DNA from: an uncultured Bacteroidota bacterium
GTDB taxonomy: Bacteria > Bacteroidota > Bacteroidia > Chitinophagales > Chitinophagaceae
Assembly (NCBI GenBank): GCA_903905065.1
Contig: CAIVEW010000046.1
Location: 1-56,571, forward strand
Length of the DNA: 56,571 bases
Reading direction: 5' to 3'
Positions 25,434-34,426 of the stretch are shown here, one piece after another. Both the position numbers and the translations under genes were made by a program. The notes beneath the pieces were generated by a model. It was not told where the DNA came from. It searched no databases and saw only the letters and a list, made by a program, of their open reading frames with translations. Every line of letters begins with the position of its first letter. The stretch's first letter is position 1.

Positions 25434-25500
25434 GATCCGCTCGTCCCCCCTTTGCAACGGGATGCTCCGGCATGGCGTCTTCGATACCTGTTCTCGCTAC
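25434..25500 (+). pseudogene. Decayed copy of the initiator tRNA (second copy)
   Basis: TTCGATACCTGTTCTCGCTAC (25480-25500) differs from the tRNA 3' end (25021-25041) by one base in 21. Upstream, CGCTCGTC matches the D-stem side, but the anticodon arm is replaced by a repeat hairpin (25444-25465, CCCCCCTTTGCAACGGGAT). A hairpin and T run (25509-25541) follow, mirroring the tRNA terminator. Not a working tRNA. Confidence 0.6.
25444..25478. repeat. REP-like element (CCCC..TTTGCAACGGGATGCTCC)
   Basis: Shares TTTGCAACGGGATGCTCC with the longer copy at 30989-31033. It sits inside the second decayed tRNA copy. Confidence 0.55.
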
Positions 25501-25559
25501 AAAAATTAAAGGAATCCATAATGGGTTACTTTTTTTCTTTTCATCACAGCATAATGCCA

Positions 25560-25616
25560 GGCTCATAAACCCAAGCTCTCCCGAACGCTTTCGGGATCGA
25601 TCCCAGTTTTCGCTAC
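25560..25616 (+). pseudogene. Decayed copy of the initiator tRNA (third copy)
   Basis: GGCTCATAAACCC (25560-25572) resembles the anticodon arm, and TCGATCCCAGTTTTCGCTAC (25597-25616, plus the following base) resembles the T-arm and acceptor end. Between them is a palindrome, TCCCGAA CGCT TTCGGGA (25579-25596). A weak T run follows near 25645. Confidence 0.55.
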
Positions 25617-25730
25617 TAAGACTAAATGATCCAATATAAGCTCCTTTTTCACTAATCGCAGCATAGCGCGAGCTACTAATAATCGTCCAATCAGATGATT
25701 GTCGTCAGTTATTCAAAAATATGCATGGGC

Positions 25731-25738
25731 TAATTTTG
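25731..25738 (+). promoter_or_regulatory. Candidate -7 element for hemN
   Basis: TAATTTTG fits TAnnTTTG and lies 15 bases before ATG 25754, supporting that start over the ATG at 25721. Confidence 0.4.
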
Positions 25739-25753
25739 GCTGAAAGACATTCT

Positions 25754-27109
25754 ATGGTTGAACTAGCGTTACTTGCGAAATATAATGTGCCTGTGCCCCG
25801 TTACACCAGCTACCCTACCGTACCCAACTGGCAGGAAAATATCGATATTCAAAAATGGGAAAAGACTTTCCGTCACGATTATGAAACCTCCGGGGGGATA
25901 AGCATCTATATCCATCTTCCTTTTTGTGAATCTCTGTGCACCTACTGCGGATGCAATAAAAAGATCACTACCAATCACAGCGTCGAGGAAGATTACCTGA
26001 ATACCGTACTTACAGAATGGCAATTGTACCACCGGTTGATGGAAGACAAACCCGTAGTGCGGGAGCTTCACTTAGGTGGCGGCACACCCACTTTTTTTTC
26101 CCCTGAAAATCTTGAACGGTTAATATCGGGCATCCTGAAAGACGCAGTTGTTCATCCCGACCACGAATTTAGTTTTGAGGGACATCCAAACAACACTACC
26201 AAGGAGCACCTCGAACAGTTATTCCGTCTCGGCTTCAGGCGGGTAAGCTTTGGTGTCCAGGACAATGACCCCGAAGTACAGCGGATCATCAACCGGTTAC
26301 AGCCGCTGGAACAGGTTAAAACGGTCACTGAAGCTGCACGCCGGATTGGTTATAAATCCGTCAATTTCGATCTGATCTATGGTTTGCCCCGTCAATCACT
26401 GCAGAGTATTACAACGACTATACAGCAAACAATTGCGTTGAAACCCGACCGTATAGCGTTTTACAGCTATGCACATGTTCCCTGGACGAGCCGCGGACAA
26501 AGGCTGTTTGATGAAAGCGATCTGCCGGGCGCCGCAGAAAAATTGCAGCTGTACCAGGCAGGGAAAACCCTTCTTACCGGGAACGGTTATTATGATATTG
26601 GTATGGATCATTTCGCCTTACCTGGCGATGACTTATACAAGGCATCTGTTGAGGGCCGTTTAAATCGAAATTTCATGGGATACACTACCCAATCAGGAGA
26701 TATATTGCTGAGCCTGGGCGTTTCGGCCATAAGCAGCACCAGCAATGCTTTTGCACAAAATGCAAAAACGATCCACAATTATTATGACAACATAAACAAG
26801 GGTAGTCTTGCAATAGAAAAAGGATACTTTTTAACCGGGGAAGACAAACAATTTGGAAAATACATAACGGATATCAGCTGCAGAGGAAACACCCTCATAC
26901 GTGATGAGGATGTCGATATCGTGAATACTTTTTGCAGAACTGACTTGGATAAATTGGAGGCCGATGGACTGATAACTTTTCACGACCAGCAATTGTCGGT
27001 AACACCGCTTGGAAGAAATTTTACGCGCAACATATGCAGCGCATTCGACCTCTATATCCAAAGAAACAAGTCGAGCAAAGAAAAAAAGTTGTTCAGTAAT
27101 GCTATTTAG
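25754..27109 (+). CDS. hemN: Oxygen-independent coproporphyrinogen III oxidase
   Basis: Radical SAM enzyme that converts coproporphyrinogen III to protoporphyrinogen IX without oxygen, in heme synthesis. From ATG 25754 it has 451 residues (an ATG at 25721 would add 11). The opening LLAKYNVPVPRYTSYPTVP matches HemN. Cluster cysteines are Cys58, Cys62 and Cys65, in HLPFCESLCTYCGC, with the extra Cys67 typical of true HemN. Later motifs ELHLGGGTPTFFSPENL, VNFDLIYGLPRQ and IGMDHFALPGD fit HemN rather than the HemW type. The length also fits HemN. The promoter-like -7 element supports the shorter start. Confidence 0.93.
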   Translation: MVELALLAKYNVPVPRYTSYPTVPNWQENIDIQKWEKTFRHDYETSGGISIYIHLPFCESLCTYCGCNKKITTNHSVEEDYLNTVLTEWQLYHRLMEDKPVVRELHLGGGTPTFFSPENLERLISGILKDAVVHPDHEFSFEGHPNNTTKEHLEQLFRLGFRRVSFGVQDNDPEVQRIINRLQPLEQVKTVTEAARRIGYKSVNFDLIYGLPRQSLQSITTTIQQTIALKPDRIAFYSYAHVPWTSRGQRLFDESDLPGAAEKLQLYQAGKTLLTGNGYYDIGMDHFALPGDDLYKASVEGRLNRNFMGYTTQSGDILLSLGVSAISSTSNAFAQNAKTIHNYYDNINKGSLAIEKGYFLTGEDKQFGKYITDISCRGNTLIRDEDVDIVNTFCRTDLDKLEADGLITFHDQQLSVTPLGRNFTRNICSAFDLYIQRNKSSKEKKLFSNAI

Positions 27110-27277
27110 AATCAGTGAGGTACCCCATAGTTTTTAACGGTGTATGCCCTTTTTCTCGCTGCAAAGATTACTGGAATATATCTTCGCTTTTTTCTATTTC
27201 ATTGCAGTGTAGTGCCCCGAGTTTATATCCGGGGCAACTGAGCCGAATATACTGTGGACAACAGCCTAAGCGCAAAC

Positions 27278-27733
27278 CTACGCACCGAACTGCCTTAGAT
27301 GATGGTCGAGATGTTTGTAGTTGAGTATCCCCCACTCTTTTTGTGTCATTTTACCAAAGAAAGGATGGACTTCCTGCTTTATGCCCCCCTCGCCCATCGA
27401 ATGAAGTCCATTCACGGCGGCCATCAATCTAACTTTTTCCTTTTCGAAGTCTTTGGTGTCACCGATCGTTAATTCTGGTGCGGTGGGTGAGTTTTTCCTA
27501 AGTTCTCCCTCTCCCAATACTATTTTATTTTTCAGGAGTTTGCCTAGTACGTTTACAGGAAACGGAACTCTCTTGGGTTTTACCTCGCCGGTAGGCAATT
27601 TTATTCCTTCCACACAGTGCGTCAGCATCTGGCTCACGTTCATCTTCCCCCAAAGGGCAGGATTGGTGGGCGATAGCCGTTCAATTCGCCTCAAAAGCTC
27701 ATTTTTGTCGTCGCCATTAAATATGCTCTTCAT
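27278..27733 (-). CDS. DUF1569 family protein
   Basis: 151 residues of the DUF1569 family, related to DinB-like four-helix bundles. Visible features: MSQ-like NVSQMLTHCVEGIKL near residue 35-50, and the C-terminal HPFFGKMTQKEWGILNYKHLDHHLRQF, whose histidines (His37-region, HLDHH) are plausible metal ligands. Function unknown; DinB-fold proteins include thiol- and metal-dependent transferases. Stands alone between hemN and a divergently transcribed T9SS gene. Confidence 0.85.
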   Translation of the reverse strand: MKSIFNGDDKNELLRRIERLSPTNPALWGKMNVSQMLTHCVEGIKLPTGEVKPKRVPFPVNVLGKLLKNKIVLGEGELRKNSPTAPELTIGDTKDFEKEKVRLMAAVNGLHSMGEGGIKQEVHPFFGKMTQKEWGILNYKHLDHHLRQFGA

Positions 27734-27867
27734 AAAAAAACCTTTGATTAAAAGTAATCAATTCTTAAAAATATGGAATAGGGTTGCAAAAACTTGACTC
27801 CTACGCCTTGATTGCCACCGAGTCCCGCGAAGAGCGGACTCAGCGGAGACTGGACGAACGAGTGGGT

Positions 27868-27875
27868 TAATTTTG
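27868..27875 (+). promoter_or_regulatory. Candidate -7 element for the SBBP/T9SS gene
   Basis: TAATTTTG fits TAnnTTTG, 25 bases before the ATG at 27901. No -33 match seen. Upstream, 27828-27851 holds an imperfect palindrome (GAGTC...GACTC). Confidence 0.35.
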
Positions 27876-27900
27876 TTTACATTTACTCCAAATACTGGTA

Positions 27901-30900
27901 ATGAAACTTATCTCTATCTTCTCCGCTGTCTATCTGTTGAGTATCACAGCGTTGTCAAAGTCATATCTGCCGACCTTGACTGCTCCGGGGGCATTAACAA
28001 GATCAAAAGAACTAGCATTCAAGGAGAACAAAGGCCAGATAGTCGATCAGTATGGGAATCAACGACAAGATATTGACTTCGAAATTGCAGCCCAACCTGG
28101 CCTCAACATATTCATAGGTAAGGGTCATATTCACTATCAGTTTAGCAAGCCAATGAATCAGGACTTCAAAACAACTGCATGTGACCGAAAAAGAAGGGCA
28201 GCCAGTCCTATTCCACTTACGGTTGAAATGTATCGCATGGATATGGAGTTGGTCGGCTGCAATGAGAACGCGACCGTGGTCATGACCGGAGAACGGAATT
28301 ACTACGAAAATTACATAAAACCTGGCACAGGTGAACACGGTGTTAAAACTGTTTTACATAGCCGGATAGTTTACAGGGATGTCTATCCTAATATTGACTG
28401 GGTCTTATCTACAAAATACGGCCAACTGGAATACGAATTCCTCGTGAGAGAAGGGGGAAATCCAAGCGACATACAACTACGTTATGACGGCGCTACAGCA
28501 TTGAAACTAATCAACGGAAGTCTCTTAGCGGAAACACCACAAGGAACAATAAGCGAACAGCCTCCAATTAGTTACCAGGAAGACGGCAAACCGATAACAT
28601 CCAGTTTCGCTCTAAACGGTCAAGTAGCTACTTATGAAGTAGGCAAATTTTCAAATGGATTAGTTATAGACCCAACAATAGGTTGGTCAACTTATTACGG
28701 CGGCACCGGTGACGATCAGGGCAACGGCGTATGTACTGATAAAAAAGGGAATGTTTATTTGTGTGGAAGGACAAGCAGCACTGCAACCATCGCAACTATA
28801 GGCTCCTTCCAAACAGTATATGGAGGTGGATCGTATGATGCGTTTGTAGCCAAATTTAACGGTGCGGGCGATCGGTTGTGGGCAACATATTACGGAGGTA
28901 ACAACGATGACTATGGCTGTTCGGTAGCAATAGACGGGATGGGAAATATCGTTATGGCCGGAGAAACATCCAGCACAACAGGGATAGCAACCACGGGGGG
29001 CTGGCAAACGACTATCGGAGACACCACCGGGTATAATCCGGATGCATTTATAGTAAAGTTTGACAGCACAGGCATGCGGGAATGGGGCACTTATTTTGGC
29101 GGTTTTGGGTATGACTGGGCAAACTCGATGACGATTGACTTAAACAATAACATATTTATAACGGGGATAACTGCAAGCACATCGCATATTGTATCTCCAG
29201 GAGCATTTCAAACAGTGTATGGCGGCAGTTTTGAAGATGCGTTTATCGCCAAATTCAGCAGTTCAGGATCCCGGCAATGGGCCACCTACTATGGAGGGAA
29301 TGGCATAGAATGGGGGAGCTCAATAGTGGCTGACAGCGCCTGCAATATCTACGTGACGGGAACAACTACAACCATCACCGGCTTCGGCACTCCAGGCACG
29401 GAACAGCCAAGCTACGGTGGAGGCCCTTATGACGCATTCCTCGCGAAGTTCGATAGTGCGGGTATGAGAGCATGGAGTACCTACTTTGGGGGATATTGGG
29501 AAGATGGCGCCCAGGCTGTAGCACTTGATGGAAGTGGCAACATATATATGGGTGCATACACGACCAGTTTCAGCGGTTTGGCGACGGCTGGCGCCTTTCA
29601 ATCTTCAAACGGCAGTGGATACAGTGACGAATACAACGCCATCCTCGTTAAATTCACCAACGCCGGAATTCGAGACTGGTCAACGTACTATGGCGCGTAC
29701 AGCGGCATAAACTCCCTCTGCACGGATTCATCAGGCAATGTGTTTTTGGGTGGCCAAGGGGGTGCCTACCCCGCAACAATAACTGCAGATGCCTACCAGC
29801 CTACATATGGGGGAGGCGTATATGATGGTTACCTCGCTGAATTCAGCAACAGCGGCACTCATATGTGGGGAACATATTTTGGAGGAAGCGATAAAGATTT
29901 CATCAATAGCATTACGAGAAACAAAGGGGACCTGTATATAGGAGGAGCTAGCGCAAGCACTTCCGGTATTTCTTCTGCGGGAGCCTGGCAGCTAGCGTAC
30001 GGGGGTGCTACTAATGATGCCTTTTTGGCAAAATTTTCTTCAGCCGGAAGAATACGCGGCATACCCGCGGTTTGCGTCGGAGCAACAACTTTTATGAGTG
30101 ATTCTGTGGCCGGAGGGATATGGAACAGCAGTGACAGCAGCGTGGCGTCAGTAAGTAGCAGTGGAGTGGTAACAGGTATTGACACCGGTACGGCGATAAT
30201 TTCTTATAGTGTCTATGGATCCGTAGCCACGATTATTGTAACCGTGGTGATCGCTCCCGGCCCGATACTGGGGAACCTCAATGTATGCATCGGATCAACA
30301 ACCATTTTTTCTGATGCTGTACCCGGCGGAACCTGGAATAGCGAAGATACATCGTTTGGAATAATAGATACGCTGACTGGAACATTTAGTGCAATAGTAG
30401 CGGGTGAAGTCAAAATCAATTACTTAATCTCCTGCGGCTCAGCATCTGTCATCATTACAACTAATCCATTGCCTGTTATTTTAGTTTCGCCCGATTCGGC
30501 GAAAATATGTTTTGATTCTTCAGTTCAATTACTGGCAAGCGGCGGCTCGACATATTTATGGACCCCAGGCACAGGGCTCTCGTGCGGTACTTGTGCTAAT
30601 CCTATTGCTATGCCTTTGGGTAGCACTATCTATAATTTAAAATGCACATCGTCATACGGCTGTATAGACTCTGCAAATGTGTTTATAGCAATCGACACAT
30701 GTACGACAGAAACTATGCTTGTGTCCAGGAATGATGAAATCAGGATATACCCTAACCCAGCGGCAAATATTTTGGTTATTGTTTCGAGTGCAGTTATACG
30801 AGCAGTTAGTATTGAAAATATAGTCGGACAGACTTTGTTTGTGGATATGTTTGATAACAAGCTCGCTGAAATAAATGTGGCTGAGCTGCCTCCAGGAAGT

Positions 30901-30951
30901 TATTTAATAAGGATAAATAGCAACATTGTAAGAAAATTTGTGAAATTGTAA
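27901..30951 (+). CDS. SBBP-repeat secreted protein with T9SS sorting domain
   Basis: 1016 residues. Signal peptide MKLISIFSAVYLLSITALS, then a DUF7948-like N-terminal domain (about 35-265: KELAFKENKGQIVDQYGNQ, YPNIDWVLSTKYGQLEYEF). Residues about 270-720 hold SBBP-type repeats of about 55-60 residues (W(A/S)TYYGG, DAFxAKFxxxGxRxW, DxxxNIYxxGxT), a likely beta-propeller. Two Big2-type Ig-like repeats follow (about 722-865), of the same type as in the protein at 4364, and a T9SS type A sorting domain at the end (IRIYPNPAANILVIV, LPPGSYLIRINSN, KFVKL). Exported and surface-attached; ligand unknown. Intact, unlike the 4364 gene. Confidence 0.88.
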   Translation: MKLISIFSAVYLLSITALSKSYLPTLTAPGALTRSKELAFKENKGQIVDQYGNQRQDIDFEIAAQPGLNIFIGKGHIHYQFSKPMNQDFKTTACDRKRRAASPIPLTVEMYRMDMELVGCNENATVVMTGERNYYENYIKPGTGEHGVKTVLHSRIVYRDVYPNIDWVLSTKYGQLEYEFLVREGGNPSDIQLRYDGATALKLINGSLLAETPQGTISEQPPISYQEDGKPITSSFALNGQVATYEVGKFSNGLVIDPTIGWSTYYGGTGDDQGNGVCTDKKGNVYLCGRTSSTATIATIGSFQTVYGGGSYDAFVAKFNGAGDRLWATYYGGNNDDYGCSVAIDGMGNIVMAGETSSTTGIATTGGWQTTIGDTTGYNPDAFIVKFDSTGMREWGTYFGGFGYDWANSMTIDLNNNIFITGITASTSHIVSPGAFQTVYGGSFEDAFIAKFSSSGSRQWATYYGGNGIEWGSSIVADSACNIYVTGTTTTITGFGTPGTEQPSYGGGPYDAFLAKFDSAGMRAWSTYFGGYWEDGAQAVALDGSGNIYMGAYTTSFSGLATAGAFQSSNGSGYSDEYNAILVKFTNAGIRDWSTYYGAYSGINSLCTDSSGNVFLGGQGGAYPATITADAYQPTYGGGVYDGYLAEFSNSGTHMWGTYFGGSDKDFINSITRNKGDLYIGGASASTSGISSAGAWQLAYGGATNDAFLAKFSSAGRIRGIPAVCVGATTFMSDSVAGGIWNSSDSSVASVSSSGVVTGIDTGTAIISYSVYGSVATIIVTVVIAPGPILGNLNVCIGSTTIFSDAVPGGTWNSEDTSFGIIDTLTGTFSAIVAGEVKINYLISCGSASVIITTNPLPVILVSPDSAKICFDSSVQLLASGGSTYLWTPGTGLSCGTCANPIAMPLGSTIYNLKCTSSYGCIDSANVFIAIDTCTTETMLVSRNDEIRIYPNPAANILVIVSSAVIRAVSIENIVGQTLFVDMFDNKLAEINVAELPPGSYLIRINSNIVRKFVKL

Positions 30952-30988
30952 GACTCATATTTGGCAATTTTTGAAAAAATATCCCACT

Positions 30989-31033
30989 CCCCCGTTTGCA
31001 ACGGGGATGCTCCAGAGCAGCGTCCGCACGCTA
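30989..31033. repeat. REP-like triple-hairpin element
   Basis: CCCCGTT (30990-30996) TGC AACGGGG (31000-31006), then TGCTC/GAGCA and GCGT/ACGC small hairpins. The first half matches 25444-25478. A related CCCGCATTTGCGGG hairpin occurs near 31173-31186. The gap 30952-31461 holds these and the next two elements but no convincing gene. Confidence 0.55.
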
Positions 31034-31331
31034 GTTTATATTGTCGGTGAGTCATCACGAATTGCCCAACAGAAAAGGTGGATTTCTTTCTTTGCAACCC
31101 TTCATTTTCCACCCTACCTTTGTGCTGCGATCTTCCCTTTTTCACGCTCACATCTTTGCGAACTTCTAACCTGTCCCGCATTTGCGGGGTGAAATATCTC
31201 GCGTAAAACCGGATTTATCTGCCGGCAGGAAGAAGAAAATCGAAAATTTTTCACACAAAAAACGATTGCTCAGGCGATGAAAAGTGAGCAACAATTATCC
31301 ACATTTTTAGCGTAAATAATTGATAATCAGG

Positions 31332-31349
31332 TCCCGATAGCTATCGGGA
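31332..31349. repeat. Perfect 18-base palindrome TCCCGATAGCTATCGGGA
   Basis: Intergenic; the arms TCCCGA/TCGGGA are shared with the palindrome at 25579-25596. Confidence 0.55.
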
Positions 31350-31374
31350 TGAGCAATAAAGTTTTTAGAAAAAA

Positions 31375-31396
31375 ACCTGCCTGCCGATAGGCAGGT
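31375..31396. repeat. ACCTGCCT/AGGCAGGT palindromic element
   Basis: ACCTGCCT, six-base loop GCCGAT, AGGCAGGT. Same family as 16593, 19035 and 19594, about 65 bases before serA. Confidence 0.55.
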
Positions 31397-31461
31397 GAGC
31401 AAAAATCCGGTCATTTCGCACCAACCCCATTCCTCAATTCCATTTATCTTTACCCTTATCT

Positions 31462-32688
31462 ATGCCCACGAGTTATCCCAAAAGTAAATTGAAGGTCCTG
31501 CTGCTGGAAAATGTAAGCGAGGAAGCCGTCCATGAGTTCCGGCAAAACGGCTATGAAAATATCACCCATCTGAAAACTGCACTCTCGGAAGATGAGCTGG
31601 TTAGCCGCATAGGTAGCGTGCATATACTGGGCATCAGGTCTAAAACAAATGTAACCGCCAGTGTGCTGGAAGCCGCGGAGAAACTACTGGCAGTTGGCTG
31701 CTTCTGTATCGGCACCGACCAGGTAGATATGACTGCTGCCATGCGCAAAGGTGTGGTGATATTCAATGCGCCTTATTCAAATACCCGGTCGGTGGCAGAA
31801 CTGGTGATCGGCGCGGCAATAATGCTCATACGTCGCATACCCGAGAAGAACAAGCTGATGCACGAGGGCACCTGGATGAAGGACGCCCGCAATAGCCACG
31901 AGCTGCGCGGTAAGACGCTTGGCGTTGTGGGTTATGGCAATATAGGCAGCCAGGTGAGTATTATGGCGGAGTCACTGGGCATGAAAGTGGTCTTTTATGA
32001 TACGGTGAAAAAACTGCCCCTTGGCAATGCCGCCCAGGCCAGCAGCTTAGGCGACCTGCTAAAGGTGGCCGATATTATTTCCATACATACACCCGCCGGC
32101 GCCAGTACCAGCAATATGATCAATAAAAAGACGCTTGCGCAATGCAAAAAAGGCGCTATCCTGATCAATTACGCGCGAGGCGAAGTGGTGGATCTGAATG
32201 CCATGAGAAGCGCACTGGAAACGGGTGTACTATCAGGAGCGGCAGTTGACGTTTACCCCAATGAACCCGGAGAGAATGGCGCGGTATTTAGCTGTCCGCT
32301 GCAGCAAATGCCCAATGTATTGCTGACCCCACACATCGGCGGCAGCACGGAAGAGGCGCAGGTAAACATAGGCCAGGACGTGAGCAGTAAATTAGTTGCC
32401 TTCCTGGATACCGGCGTTACCACCGGCTCACTATCGGTGCCACAGCTAACGCTTCCCGTGCAGGAAAATACGCACCGGATACTGCACATCCACAAAAATG
32501 TGCCTGGCGTACTCTCTGCCATCAATTCCGAGCTGTCGTTGCATAATATCAATATCCTGGGACAATACCTTAAAACAAAAGATGAGATCGGATACGTGGT
32601 GCTGGACATAGACAAAAAAGCCTCCCGCGAGGTCGCCGACCTCCTTGGCAAGGTCAAAGGAACAATCAAAGTAAGGTCGCTTTACTGA
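31462..32688 (+). CDS. serA: D-3-phosphoglycerate dehydrogenase
   Basis: 408 residues; first step of serine synthesis, oxidising 3-phosphoglycerate with NAD. Substrate-binding domain, then NAD domain with GVVGYGNIGSQVSIMAESLG (near 150-170), catalytic-site segments INYARGEVVDL and LTPHIGGSTEEAQ (Arg, Glu and His positions intact), and a C-terminal ACT domain (about 335-408: HIHKNVPGVLSAINSEL), which usually gives serine feedback. Layout and length fit the E. coli-like type with one ACT domain. Monocistronic by context; the next genes start about 110 bases on and look unrelated. Confidence 0.95.
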   Translation: MPTSYPKSKLKVLLLENVSEEAVHEFRQNGYENITHLKTALSEDELVSRIGSVHILGIRSKTNVTASVLEAAEKLLAVGCFCIGTDQVDMTAAMRKGVVIFNAPYSNTRSVAELVIGAAIMLIRRIPEKNKLMHEGTWMKDARNSHELRGKTLGVVGYGNIGSQVSIMAESLGMKVVFYDTVKKLPLGNAAQASSLGDLLKVADIISIHTPAGASTSNMINKKTLAQCKKGAILINYARGEVVDLNAMRSALETGVLSGAAVDVYPNEPGENGAVFSCPLQQMPNVLLTPHIGGSTEEAQVNIGQDVSSKLVAFLDTGVTTGSLSVPQLTLPVQENTHRILHIHKNVPGVLSAINSELSLHNINILGQYLKTKDEIGYVVLDIDKKASREVADLLGKVKGTIKVRSLY

Positions 32689-32797
32689 TCACCGATAATG
32701 AAACAAAACTTCGGCCGCTGATAAGTCCCTATTTTTTTTTACTTTTACCCATCGTGTTTAAGGCAGCAATTTTCCAGCCTTGTTAAAGAGTAAAGTA

Positions 32798-33463
32798 ATG
32801 GCAAAAGAGCAGATAATAATATTTGGCACCGGAGATATTGCGCAGATAGCAAACTATTACTTTGAAATAGACAGCAATTATGATGTAGTGGCCTTTACGG
32901 TCGATAGTGCGTTTCTTACACAAAACGAGTATGAAGGTAAGCCGCTTGTGGCATTTGAAAGTATTACGGATATTTATCCGCCGCAGCACTACAAAATGTT
33001 TATAGCCCTCAGTTATGCCAAAATGAACAAATTGCGGGAAGGAAAATACCATGAGGCCAAAGCCAAAGGTTATACGCTGGTTAGCTATGTAAGCAGCAGG
33101 TGCAGCTACCTCTCCCAATTTCCCTGTGGGGACAACTGTTTTATTTTTGAAGACAATACCATACAGCCGTTTGTCAGGATAGGCAATAATGTTACTTTAT
33201 GGAGCGGCAACCATATCGGGCATCATTCAGTGATAAAAGATCACAATTTTGTGAGCTCGCATGTGGTGATATCGGGGCATTGCACCATAGAGAGCAATTG
33301 TTTTCTTGGGGTGAATAGTACGCTTGCCCACAAAGTCAATATAGCGAGAGAAACATTGCTTGGCAGCGGCGCTGTGATTGCTAAGAATACACAGGAGAAG
33401 GGTGTTTACGTTCCTCCGCGCACCGTTTTACTGGAAAAGAAAAGTGATGAAATAACGCTGTAA
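32798..33463 (+). CDS. Sugar O-acyltransferase, PglD/NeuD-like
   Basis: 222 residues from ATG 32798 (a TTG at 32780 would add 6). N-terminal Rossmann-like domain (IIIFGTGDIAQIANYYFE), then a left-handed beta-helix of hexapeptide repeats (IGNNVTLWSGNHIGHHSVIKD, VVISGHCTIESNCFLGVNS, KVNIARETLLGSGAVIAKN). This architecture is typical of PglD/NeuD-type sugar N- or O-acetyltransferases using acetyl-CoA. The histidine in the HIGHHS turn is the usual catalytic position. First of five tightly spaced genes to 37059. Confidence 0.88.
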   Translation: MAKEQIIIFGTGDIAQIANYYFEIDSNYDVVAFTVDSAFLTQNEYEGKPLVAFESITDIYPPQHYKMFIALSYAKMNKLREGKYHEAKAKGYTLVSYVSSRCSYLSQFPCGDNCFIFEDNTIQPFVRIGNNVTLWSGNHIGHHSVIKDHNFVSSHVVISGHCTIESNCFLGVNSTLAHKVNIARETLLGSGAVIAKNTQEKGVYVPPRTVLLEKKSDEITL

Positions 33464-33477
33464 AGTAACTGAAAGTA

Positions 33478-34410
33478 ATGAATGGCCAGCCACTGATATC
33501 CATAGTAAGCCCGGTTTATAAAGCAGAGTTTATAGTCCATGAGCTTGTAAAGAGGATAGTGGAAGAAACGTCGAAAATAACTTCAGACTTTGAGATCGTG
33601 TTGGTAGAAGACTGTGGCCCTGATCATTCGTGGGCACGGATCGCCGAAGAAGCTGCGGCCGATACAAGAGTAAAGGGTATCAGGCTAAGTCGCAATTTCG
33701 GCCAGCAATATGCCATCACAGCCGGCCTTGACGCCGCACGTGGCGACTATGTTGTGGTGATGGACTGCGACCTGCAGGACAACCCGAAATATATTGCCGA
33801 TCTGTATACCAAGGCACTCGAAGGAAATGATATAGTATATACCAAAAAGAATGAACGGAAACATAGTGCTATCAAGAACTTACTTGCCGGCTTTTTTTTC
33901 TGGGTGTTCAATTTTTTAACAAATAATCAGCGTGCAGATTCTAAAACAGGTGCTTTTTCCATGTTGAGCAGGAAGGCGGTTAATGCATTTCGTTCCGTAA
34001 AGGAATACCATCGGCATTACCTGATGATTCTGAGATCGATCGGCTTTAAATCTGATCATATTGTTGTTATTCACGAAGAGCGGTTTGAGGGCAAAACCTC
34101 TTACAGCCTGGCCAAGTTGATCAGCCTGGCCATAAATGGCATCGCCTCGCAGTCAGATAAGTTGTTGCGGCTTTCGATCTCATTAGGATTTGCTCTTTTT
34201 TTCATTTCTATACTCTGGTCTTCATACCTTATATACTTGTATTTTTCCTATAATATTCCCGCAGGTTATACGTCTATAATGGTGATGTTGCTGCTATCCA
34301 CCGGCCTTATCATGATGAGTATCGGAATCACCGGATTATATATTAGTAAGATTTTTGACCAGGTAAAAAGTAAACCCTTATACATTATCGACAAGACGAT
34401 CAATGTGTGA
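33478..34410 (+). CDS. Glycosyltransferase family 2, GtrB/DPM1-like membrane type
   Basis: 310 residues. GT2 domain (about 1-230) with ISIVSPVYKAEFIVHELV, VEDCGPDHSW, the DxD-type metal motif in VVMDCDLQDNPKYI and a conserved loop near NFGQQYAITAGLDAARGD. Two C-terminal membrane helices (about 232-258 and 266-295) mark the polyprenyl-phosphate-glucosyl/mannosyl transferase group (GtrB, DPM1-like), which makes lipid-linked sugars for glycan decoration. Fifteen bases after the acetyltransferase gene. Confidence 0.9.
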   Translation: MNGQPLISIVSPVYKAEFIVHELVKRIVEETSKITSDFEIVLVEDCGPDHSWARIAEEAAADTRVKGIRLSRNFGQQYAITAGLDAARGDYVVVMDCDLQDNPKYIADLYTKALEGNDIVYTKKNERKHSAIKNLLAGFFFWVFNFLTNNQRADSKTGAFSMLSRKAVNAFRSVKEYHRHYLMILRSIGFKSDHIVVIHEERFEGKTSYSLAKLISLAINGIASQSDKLLRLSISLGFALFFISILWSSYLIYLYFSYNIPAGYTSIMVMLLLSTGLIMMSIGITGLYISKIFDQVKSKPLYIIDKTINV

Positions 34411-34426
34411 AACAAAAAAACGTAAC

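Noticed and set aside
30971..31192. 73-codon plus-strand open frame over the REP-like element
   Set aside because: Includes hairpins; no leader, no family.
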